This document shows positions 1 to 5,153 of a DNA stretch of 6,493 nt, piece after piece (positions within the stretch are counted from its first letter, which is position 1; each line of letters opens with the position of its first letter). The position numbers and the translations under genes are program-made. A model generated the notes under the pieces. It did not search any database. It was not told where the DNA came from and was given only the letters and a program-made list of their open reading frames with translations. Origin of the DNA: Chloroflexota bacterium (lineage in GTDB: Bacteria > Chloroflexota > UBA6077). The stretch covers positions 1 to 6,493 of the forward strand of contig JAJZQR010000309.1 in NCBI GenBank assembly GCA_021806765.1. Direction: 5' to 3'.

Positions 1-108
1 CTGACACCCGAGGGCGCGGCGTCGCTGGTGGTCGAGCACCTGATCAATCGCACTCGTGCTCGAAAAAGCCGGATGAAGCGTTCTCCCCAGCATCCAAACA
101 CATCCTAA
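1..108 (+). CDS. 3' end of an unrecognised protein (partial)
   Basis: An open frame enters from the left edge and stops at TAA 106-108, giving 35 residues that begin LTPEGAASLVVEHLINRT and end in a basic, polar tail. The first ~17 codons mostly end in G or C, as in the methyltransferase that follows, which is what real coding sequence in this genome looks like. The later codons lose that bias, as C-terminal tails often do. I do not recognise the family, and too little is present to assign one. It lies on the same strand as the methyltransferase, 64 bases upstream, so the two could be co-transcribed. A chance open frame is possible at this length. Confidence 0.4.
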   Translation: MTPEGAASLVVEHLINRTRARKSRMKRSPQHPNTS

Positions 109-172
109 TGTGACATTGCCAAGTTAGCAGCGAACGTCTGGCAGCCAACGTTGTGGGGCAGAAACGGGACTA

Positions 173-1456
173 ATGGCTAAGAAGGAACGCAAGGTAATCG
201 GGCCGCTGGAGTTGACGGACATGGCCTACGGCGGGGAGGCCGTGGGGCGCCACGAGGGGATGGTGATCTTCGCCTACCTCGGTGCCGCGGGTGACGTCGC
301 TACCGTCGACGTCACCATCACCAAGAAGAGCTTCGCCCGAGGCACCATCGTCGACCTGGTAGAGCCCTCAGATCTGCGGACTGCCCCGCCCTGCCCCTAC
401 TTCGGCAACTGCGGCGGCTGCCAGTGGCAGCACATCCGCTACCAGGAGCAGCTCAACTTCAAGACACACCTGGTGGCCGAGGCCTTCGAGCGGATCGGCC
501 ACCTCCCCACCGAGGTCCGGCCCACCCTCGGCATGGAAGACCCCTGGCACTACCGCAACACCATGGAGTTCGGCTTCACCTTCGAGAGTGAGCCGGGCCT
601 TCGCCGGCTGCGGGGGCACCGGATCGTGCCGATCGAGGAGTGCATCATCTCCCGCCGGGAGATCAACGAGGTTCTCGATCTCCTGTGGCAGTGCTTCGTT
701 CGGGACAAGATGGCCGAGATCCTTCCCCACAACGCCTTCATTCGGGTGGGGGACGGGCCCGGACCTCAGGCCGTGGTGGGCCTCTTCGGCCACGGCGACT
801 GGCCCGAGATCGCCGACCGCATGGTGCGGGAGCGGCCCGACCTGATCGCAGGGGTAGTCCAGCGGAAGGGGAGGGGCTCCGAGAAGGGGCGGACCCTCTT
901 CGGCCGGGACTACACCGAGCACGAGCTGCTGGGCAAGCGCTACCGGGCCGGCGTCGCCTCCTTCTTCCAGGTGAACCGGACCCAGGTCGAGGTGCTGATC
1001 CAGACGGCCCTGGGGTGGCTCGACCCCCAACCCGGGCAGACGATCCTGGACGCCTACTCCGGCGTCGGCACCTTCTCGCTACAGCTGGGCGAGAAAGTCG
1101 CCAGAATCGTGGCCGTGGAGGCCGGTCCATCGGCCAACGGGGATGCTAGAATAAACGGTGCCGGGTTGGCCAACCTGGAGCTGGTGGAGGGGAACTTCGG
1201 CGAGCTGCCGCTGCCGGTGGACCGGGTCGATGGCGTCGTCATCGATCCCCCCCGGGGAGGCATCGCCCCCGAGGGGATGGCGGGACTCTTGAGCCTATCG
1301 CCCCAGCGGATCGTCTACGTCTCGTGCGATCCCACCACCCTGGCCCGGGACGCCGCCCTGCTGGTGGGTGCCGGCTACCGGCTGGAGCGGGTCCAGCCCA
1401 TCGACCTCTTCCCGCAAACCTACCACGTGGAGACGGTGGCCCTTTTTCTGCGCTGA
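173..1456 (+). CDS. rlmD: 23S rRNA (uracil-C5)-methyltransferase, RlmD/RumA type
   Basis: SAM-dependent enzyme of the TrmA/RumA family that makes 5-methyluridine in RNA, most likely 23S rRNA. It acts in the cytoplasm. The 427 residues match the family's usual length. A TRAM domain spans about 8-66 (RNA binding). Cysteines C74, C80, C83 and C157 follow the RumA 4Fe-4S pattern CX5CX2C plus a distal Cys. FFQVN (264-268) and DAYSGVGTFSL (293-303) form the SAM-binding Rossmann part, followed by DPPRGG (358-363). The catalytic cysteine is C385 in YVSCDPTTLARD, and E420 in HVETV is the family's general base. The ATG at 173 leaves a full TRAM domain; the ribosome-binding site is weak (GGGA at about 166-169). 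Which uracil it modifies (1939, 747 or both, as in RlmCD) cannot be told from sequence. Codons end almost always in G/C, unlike the genes downstream. Its last 19 bases are repeated at 2280-2298, and the part before the repeat already encodes every catalytic residue, so integration there would leave the enzyme intact. Confidence 0.93.
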   Translation: MAKKERKVIGPLELTDMAYGGEAVGRHEGMVIFAYLGAAGDVATVDVTITKKSFARGTIVDLVEPSDLRTAPPCPYFGNCGGCQWQHIRYQEQLNFKTHLVAEAFERIGHLPTEVRPTLGMEDPWHYRNTMEFGFTFESEPGLRRLRGHRIVPIEECIISRREINEVLDLLWQCFVRDKMAEILPHNAFIRVGDGPGPQAVVGLFGHGDWPEIADRMVRERPDLIAGVVQRKGRGSEKGRTLFGRDYTEHELLGKRYRAGVASFFQVNRTQVEVLIQTALGWLDPQPGQTILDAYSGVGTFSLQLGEKVARIVAVEAGPSANGDARINGAGLANLELVEGNFGELPLPVDRVDGVVIDPPRGGIAPEGMAGLLSLSPQRIVYVSCDPTTLARDAALLVGAGYRLERVQPIDLFPQTYHVETVALFLR

Positions 1457-1479
1457 CGGACTTGGGTTACTCCACGTGG
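1423..1479. repeat. 10-bp inverted repeat flanking the first copy of the 19-bp repeat
   Basis: CCACGTGGAG at 1423-1432 and its exact reverse complement CTCCACGTGG at 1470-1479 lie either side of the 19-bp core at 1436-1454, separated by 37 bases. Each arm also contains the self-complementary octamer CCACGTGG. The left arm lies in the methyltransferase codons for His-Val-Glu; the right arm is intergenic. Possible roles are recombinase arm sites, a long-loop RNA hairpin at the gene end, or chance. No such pair flanks the second core copy, although a related TCACGTGGAG occurs at 2469-2478. Confidence 0.45.
1436..1454 (+). repeat. 19-bp direct repeat, copy 1 (putative attachment core, gene-end side)
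   Basis: GTGGCCCTTTTTCTGCGCT covers the last six sense codons of the methyltransferase plus the T of its stop codon. It recurs without mismatch at 2280-2298. A short exact duplication of the 3' end of a conserved gene downstream of foreign-looking DNA is the usual footprint of site-specific integration by a tyrosine recombinase. No integrase gene is visible in the window, so the assignment as an attachment site is inference. Confidence 0.6.
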
Positions 1480-1489
1480 GCATATTCCG

Positions 1490-1498
1490 TGATATGAT
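1490..1498 (+). promoter_or_regulatory. Extended -10 promoter of the toxin-antitoxin pair
   Basis: TGATATGAT reads as an extended -10 element (TG, one base, then TATGAT, one mismatch from TATAAT), placed 35 bases before the antitoxin ATG. I see no good -35 hexamer at 16-18 bases, which extended -10 promoters can do without. Transcription would start near 1505, just inside the inverted repeat at 1495-1520. Confidence 0.45.
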
Positions 1499-1520
1499 AC
1501 TCATGGAACGCAGAGTATGA
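1495..1520. promoter_or_regulatory. Inverted-repeat operator candidate for antitoxin autoregulation
   Basis: TGATACTC (1495-1502) and GAGTATGA (1513-1520) are inverted repeats matching at 7 of 8 positions, with a 10-base gap. The inner ATACTC/GAGTAT hexamers match exactly. The element overlaps the predicted -10 and the likely transcription start. RHH antitoxins typically bind such repeats with their toxin partner and repress their own operon. Confidence 0.45.
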
Positions 1521-1533
1521 ATGGAGAGGGCCG

Positions 1534-1797
1534 ATGGCGAAAGCGGCCACGAAGAAGGCCCAGGTGGTCCTAAGCGACGAGCAGTACGAGCTCCTGGATT
1601 CGTACGCTCGGGAGCAGGGAAAGACGGTGAGTTCGCTGCTGCGAGAGAGCCTGGAGCGCACTCTCATCGCGGCGCTGCAACGCCGGCGTCGCGAGGCGGC
1701 CTTGAGGAGGTTCACAGGGCAGCAGCTTCCCACTGCCGATTGGGATGTCATCGAGCGCGAGCTGCAGGAGCGTTGGGCCGGCCATGATTACCAGTGA
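1534..1797 (+). CDS. RHH-like antitoxin (VapB-type partner of PIN toxin)
   Basis: Small 87-residue, strongly charged protein encoded directly upstream of a PIN-domain toxin; its probable role is to neutralise the toxin and repress the operon. Residues about 9-45 (AQVVLSDEQYELLDSYAREQ onward, through a SLLRESLERTL helix) fit a ribbon-helix-helix fold: one short strand followed by two helices, the second introduced by GKTVSSLLRES. The C-terminal half (about 46-87) is Arg-rich and then acidic/aromatic (DWDVIERELQERW), typical of the tail that wraps the toxin. The ATG at 1534 is preceded by GGAGAGGG at 1523-1530, a good ribosome-binding site. The stop overlaps the toxin start by 14 bases, which suggests translational coupling. 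The DNA-binding role is inferred from fold and context. Confidence 0.75.
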   Translation: MAKAATKKAQVVLSDEQYELLDSYAREQGKTVSSLLRESLERTLIAALQRRRREAALRRFTGQQLPTADWDVIERELQERWAGHDYQ

Positions 1798-2209
1798 GCT
1801 GGTGATGCTCGACAGCAACGTCCCGATGTACGCTGCCGGGCAGGAGCATCCCTATAGGAGCCCCTGCCAGAGGGTGCTGGAGCGGATAGTGGCAGGAGAG
1901 CTGGAGGCTGTGACCAACGTCGAGGTCCACCAGGAAATCCTCCATCGATACATCGCCATCGGTCTGGCCGCGAAGGGGCGCGAGGTCAGCCAGGATTTCC
2001 AGCATCTGGTGCCCCGGGTTCTTCCTGTGACTCTTGAGGAGATCGAACTAGCCAGGGAGCTTTCTGCCAGGTACCCCGAATTGCCTGGTCGAGATCTGGT
2101 TCATCTGGCGGTGATGCTCAACCACGGTATAGAGATCGTGGTCAGCGCGGATCGACATTTCGATCGATTCTCGGAGATTCGTCGTCTCGATCCCACGGGG
2201 ACGGTATGA
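1784..2209 (+). CDS. PIN-domain ribonuclease toxin (VapC-like)
   Basis: Predicted metal-dependent single-strand RNA endonuclease, the toxic half of a type II toxin-antitoxin pair. The 141 residues are the normal length for a stand-alone PIN domain. Acidic residues fall in the expected order: D10 in VMLDSNVPMY, E51 in VEVHQEILHR (or E47), D104 in PGRDLVHLAVM, and D123/D127 in SADRHFDRF. All motifs are intact, so an active nuclease is expected. I chose ATG 1784 because it places the first catalytic Asp at residue 10, as is usual, and overlaps the antitoxin end. A start at 1745 in the same frame would add 13 residues lying wholly within antitoxin sequence, with no recognisable fold. The pair lies between two exact 19-bp repeats. 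Its RNA target cannot be told from sequence. Confidence 0.83.
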   Translation: MITSELVMLDSNVPMYAAGQEHPYRSPCQRVLERIVAGELEAVTNVEVHQEILHRYIAIGLAAKGREVSQDFQHLVPRVLPVTLEEIELARELSARYPELPGRDLVHLAVMLNHGIEIVVSADRHFDRFSEIRRLDPTGTV

Positions 2210-2279
2210 GTCGCTAGGAGTTTGGGGGTTTGACCCTTCTACGCACCTCCTGTGGCTATCTGCGGCCTGCTCAGACAGT

Positions 2280-2298
2280 GTGGCCCTTTTTCTGCGCT
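2280..2298 (+). repeat. 19-bp direct repeat, copy 2 (putative attachment core, distal side)
   Basis: Exact copy of GTGGCCCTTTTTCTGCGCT from the end of the methyltransferase, 844 bases downstream in the same orientation. The flanks do not match: AGACG precedes copy 1 and ACAGT precedes copy 2, while GACGG follows copy 1 and ATGTA follows copy 2. The identity is therefore confined to the core, as expected for recombination within a core. The toxin-antitoxin pair is the only gene content between the copies. Confidence 0.6.
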
Positions 2299-2313
2299 AT
2301 GTAAGTGGTGGTT

Positions 2314-2332
2314 GTCTCGGCCAATCCGAGGC
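2314..2332. repeat. Small hairpin, 7-bp stem and 5-base loop
   Basis: GTCTCGG (2314-2320) pairs with CCGAGGC (2326-2332) around CCAAT, with one G-T pair in the stem. It lies 16 bases after the second 19-bp repeat. No T-tract follows, so it is not an intrinsic terminator. It could be a recombinase or regulator site, or have no role. Confidence 0.3.
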
Positions 2333-2532
2333 TTCGACTGCAACAGCTCTACTTTGAAACCAGTCCCTTAGCCTGCTGGGTCTGGTCGTTCTGGAAGCCC
2401 CGGTGCTGATCACATTGGCCCGGAAACATGAGACGGTCCCTATGCCACAGCTTGCCGAACCTGCCTCGTCACGTGGAGTCAAACAAGTCTGATTTCGCGC
2501 CATGCCCGGCGCTGAAGACGGTGGAATAGTCA

Positions 2533-4494
2533 GTGGGAAAGCCTTACGCGTCGGAACTTGCTTCTTTGCCAGAGACGTATGCCTGGGCTATGCAGGTAGA
2601 TGTTGATGCTCTCGCTCGTGCCCTATCTGCAGCGGCCTCGTTGCCGCTTATCGCCGTAGGATCCGGCGGGTCCCTGACTGCAGCACACCTTGCCTCGTGG
2701 CTGCATCAGAGGTATGCGGGTGCCGTGGCGAGGGCTTCTACACCGTTTGATGCAGTATCCACGCTATCGACACCTACAAACGCTGCAGTGCTGTTCCTGA
2801 GTGCCCGGGGGCGCAACGGTGATATTCTCGGTGCCTTTGGGCGCACGATTGCGCGAGAACCACAGCGAATCATCGTCGTGTGTTTGAGCCCGCAGAGCCC
2901 CTTGTCGAAGCTGGCTCAGATGTATCGTTACGTAGACCTCATCGATCTCAGCTTCCCCTCTCGGAGGGACGGCTTCTTGGCCACCAACTCCCTGGTTGCT
3001 TTCTCTGTGTTGCTGGCACGTGCCTACATGCGGACCTCATCTAATGAGGGGGATCTTCCCTCCGATATTCGCGATCTGCTTCACCCGAACCGAAGCGTTA
3101 CTGAGTTTGCAGACGGGTTGCGGGCGAGCTGCCTTCCTCTTTGGACGCGGGAAACGCTTGTTGTGTTGCATGGTGCTGTGACAAGTGCTGCGGCGATAGA
3201 TCTGGAGTCCAAGTTCACCGAGGCAGCCCTTGGTCCAGTCCAGACTGCCGACTACCGCAATTTCGCGCACGGACGCCACCACTGGCTTGCGAAGCGTGGC
3301 GACTCTACAGCGGTTCTCGCTTTCGTTACCAAAGAGGATCGGTGCATAGCTGACAGAACTCTAGCGCTGATTCCATCCGATATCCCTATTTGCAAGATAG
3401 AGCTACCGTTTGATGGAGTACCGACTGCGCTAGCCGCACTTGTCAGTGCACTGCATGTCGTCGGCTTGGCTGGCGAGGCGCGTGGCATCGATCCGGGGCG
3501 ACCGGGCGTTCCAGCCTTCGGGAGGAAGATCTATCATCTCAGAGCGGGACCGAAGCCGCCTTCTTGTGTCCAGGTCTCCTCACCCTTGGAGGGCATAGCG
3601 ATTGTACGTAAGACGCGGCTCAGTATAGATGCGCTCTTGAAGCAAGGTCAGCTGCAGTTCTGGAGAGATGCTTTCAAGGCCTTCGTCCAAAGGTTAGAAG
3701 CGACGACTTTTCGCGCGGTCGTCTTTGACTACGATGGGACTCTCTGCGGTACGCACGATCGTTTTCACGGGCCCAGCGATGAGATCATTCAACGGCTGCT
3801 CGGACTTCTGGCGGCCGGGGTCGTGGTCGGTATTGCTACCGGCCGTGGAAAATCGGTTAGGGAGCATCTCCGACGCAAGATCAACAGGAGCCTGTGGCAG
3901 CAGGTGGTTGTTGGCTACTACAATGGGTCAGAGATCGGCTCTCTGGTGGAGGACTCGTGCCCTGAGCGCGTGGAAACGCCTTGTGATGATCTGCTTCTCA
4001 TAGCAGACCTGCTGAGGTCTGACGCCAGGCTCAACGGCATCTCGAAGTGCACATATCGCCGTACGCAGATCACAGTTGAACCTGTAGTGCCGACAGCCGA
4101 CGCCTCGGTTTGGGAGACCATACAGCACATTGTTCATGTGCAGGATTCGTGGGGCATCAAAGTCCTGCGATCAGGCCACTCCATAGATATTCTTGCTCCC
4201 AATGTCTCAAAGCGCGCCCTAGTGACCTGGATAGAGAAGTCCGTCGAGTCAAACCAAGCTGCGGACGTATTGTGTATTGGGGATCGCGGGAGGTGGCCAG
4301 GGAACGACTTTGAGTTCTTGACGGGACCCTATTCTCTCAGTGTTGATGAGGTGTCACCTGACCCATCCACCTGCTGGAATCTAGCCTTCCCAGGGTGTCG
4401 AGGAGTGCAGGCTACGACAGAGTACTTCGATCACTTGGAAGAGTGTCCGGCAGGCAGGGTACGCTTTCGGCTTAGTAGAGAGAAGGGCGCATGA
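2533..4494 (+). CDS. Double-SIS phosphosugar isomerase-like domain fused to a C2-capped HAD phosphatase
   Basis: A 653-residue fusion. Residues 1 to about 370 resemble the tandem SIS (GlmS isomerase-like) fold. The first SIS has the phosphosugar loop GSGGS (43-47) and SARGRNGD (90-97). The second starts near 210 with LHGAVTSAAAIDLESKF and carries RNFAHGRHHW (242-251), matching the position of the HGP-like motif of sugar isomerases. Residues about 390-640 form a HAD phosphatase: nucleophile D399 and acid/base D401 in FDYDGT, T436 in ATGRG, K560 in SKRAL, and D584/D592 in IGDRGRWPGND. The ~120 residues between motifs II and III fit a C2 cap, as in sugar-phosphate phosphatases. Both active sites look intact, so it probably isomerises or binds a sugar phosphate and dephosphorylates the same or a related one; the substrate is unknown. 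It starts at GTG 2533, the first possible start after an in-frame TAG at 2527, with GGTGGA upstream at 2519-2524; the next ATG (residue 20) would cut into the N-terminal helix. It is the first gene of a four-gene operon and its stop overlaps the next start (ATGA). Confidence 0.82.
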   Translation: MGKPYASELASLPETYAWAMQVDVDALARALSAAASLPLIAVGSGGSLTAAHLASWLHQRYAGAVARASTPFDAVSTLSTPTNAAVLFLSARGRNGDILGAFGRTIAREPQRIIVVCLSPQSPLSKLAQMYRYVDLIDLSFPSRRDGFLATNSLVAFSVLLARAYMRTSSNEGDLPSDIRDLLHPNRSVTEFADGLRASCLPLWTRETLVVLHGAVTSAAAIDLESKFTEAALGPVQTADYRNFAHGRHHWLAKRGDSTAVLAFVTKEDRCIADRTLALIPSDIPICKIELPFDGVPTALAALVSALHVVGLAGEARGIDPGRPGVPAFGRKIYHLRAGPKPPSCVQVSSPLEGIAIVRKTRLSIDALLKQGQLQFWRDAFKAFVQRLEATTFRAVVFDYDGTLCGTHDRFHGPSDEIIQRLLGLLAAGVVVGIATGRGKSVREHLRRKINRSLWQQVVVGYYNGSEIGSLVEDSCPERVETPCDDLLLIADLLRSDARLNGISKCTYRRTQITVEPVVPTADASVWETIQHIVHVQDSWGIKVLRSGHSIDILAPNVSKRALVTWIEKSVESNQAADVLCIGDRGRWPGNDFEFLTGPYSLSVDEVSPDPSTCWNLAFPGCRGVQATTEYFDHLEECPAGRVRFRLSREKGA

Positions 4495-5153
4495 GTTTCC
4501 TCGCTATTCGCGAGACAGATCTCTCAAGTGGAGACGCAGCCAGCGGTTACAGTATCTACTTCTCTCCGCCTTCTGCTTCAGCGGCTTATCCCACCGTGTG
4601 GCTCGACCTGCACATTGGTGGCGACTACTACCAGGTGTGCGAAGACGATCACACCCGAAGGGAATTCGGGCCGCCGGACCATAGCGGCAAACCCTGGGTT
4701 CGGATTGGTCCACGGCGGGGAGTCAGACTCTATACTGAGGAGCGGATCGGCCTGGATTGCAGGCACACGGCTGTTGTCACCAACGTTGCTGGGAGGGCGA
4801 AGCACGGCTTGATCGTGGCGCCCGGCAAGATTGATCCCGGCTTCAATCAGAATCGGCTTGTCCTCGTCGTGTTCAATCAGTCCAGTCGACATTGTACCCT
4901 CCACGTTGGCGACAAGATAGCCAGCATCGCTTTTGCGGAGACCACCGAAGTGTGTGCGCCCACACCATCGAGGGGCCATGCAAATGGATTCCTGACGGAT
5001 TTCGAGAACAGTGCTCCACGTAGGTTCTGGAATTGGGCGGTGTCCCGCGACTATCAGCGTCTCGGTTTTGAGGTATTGAAGCTGACAATCGCTGCGGGTT
5101 TGGCGCTTTTGGCTGCCTGGCTCGGAGGCTTCCTGGGGATACCCAAGCCATGA
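4491..5153 (+). CDS. dUTPase/dCTP deaminase-fold protein with C-terminal membrane anchor; deaminase Glu missing
   Basis: 220 residues. The core about 85-150 matches the dCTP deaminase/dUTPase fold: GLIVAPGKIDPGF (106-118) is the IDPGF motif with D115, then VLVVFNQS and the typical HVGDKIASIAF strand (138-148). Aligned with E. coli Dcd, the catalytic Glu138 (LEFYN) corresponds to V126 (LVVFN), and the GRSSLAR motif is degraded to NVAGRAK. Cytosine deamination is therefore unlikely. Nucleotide binding, or pyrophosphatase activity through D115, remains possible. Residues about 195-217 (LKLTIAAGLALLAAWLGGFL and flanks) are one strong hydrophobic helix with only three residues after it, i.e. a tail anchor with the fold facing the cytoplasm. 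Canonical family members are soluble trimers, so this one could place three helices in the membrane. The ATG overlaps the previous stop (ATGA), with AGAAGGG at 4481-4487 as ribosome-binding site, and the end overlaps the next gene the same way. Confidence 0.75.
   Translation: MSFLAIRETDLSSGDAASGYSIYFSPPSASAAYPTVWLDLHIGGDYYQVCEDDHTRREFGPPDHSGKPWVRIGPRRGVRLYTEERIGLDCRHTAVVTNVAGRAKHGLIVAPGKIDPGFNQNRLVLVVFNQSSRHCTLHVGDKIASIAFAETTEVCAPTPSRGHANGFLTDFENSAPRRFWNWAVSRDYQRLGFEVLKLTIAAGLALLAAWLGGFLGIPKP

Larger units (their letters stand above)
2210..2532. other. 323-base stretch without a gene between the toxin and the four-gene operon
   Basis: No convincing coding frame on either strand. It holds the second copy of the 19-bp repeat (2280-2298), a small GC stem GGGT-TTG-ACCC at 2226-2236 followed by TTCT that is too weak to call a terminator, a 7-bp hairpin at 2314-2332, and a TCACGTGGAG motif at 2469-2478 that differs by one base from the left arm at 1423-1432. 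I looked for a promoter for the downstream operon and saw no good -35/-10 pair, although the operon probably starts here. I see no tRNA. Confidence 0.6.

Noticed and set aside
99..117. Overlapping small palindromes CACAT-CCTA-ATGTG (99-112) and AATGT-G-ACATT (107-117) upstream of the methyltransferase
   Set aside because: The arms are only five bases, overlap each other and the stop codon of the upstream frame, and no T-tract follows. They are too short to call a terminator or operator.
368..1149. Alternative-frame and antisense open frames inside the methyltransferase
   Set aside because: The products are rich in Pro, Arg and Gly, as expected from shifted frames of a GC-rich gene, and the methyltransferase frame carries every catalytic motif.
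1745..1783. Longer start for the PIN toxin at 1745
   Set aside because: It would add 13 low-complexity residues (MSSSASCRSVGPA) lying inside the antitoxin frame. The start at 1784 places the first catalytic Asp at the usual position.
2226..2238. Possible terminator after the PIN toxin
   Set aside because: The stem is four base pairs with a three-base loop, and TTCT is not a convincing T-tract.
2316..2345. Possible tRNA or tRNA fragment (CTCGG...CCGAG followed by GGCTTCGACT), which would suit an integration site
   Set aside because: The T-arm stem does not pair (GAGGC with GCAAC), and no acceptor or anticodon arms can be built around it.
2210..2532. CRISPR array or repeat cluster in the gene-free stretch
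   Set aside because: No regularly spaced repeats are present; the only notable repeat is the single 19-bp copy.
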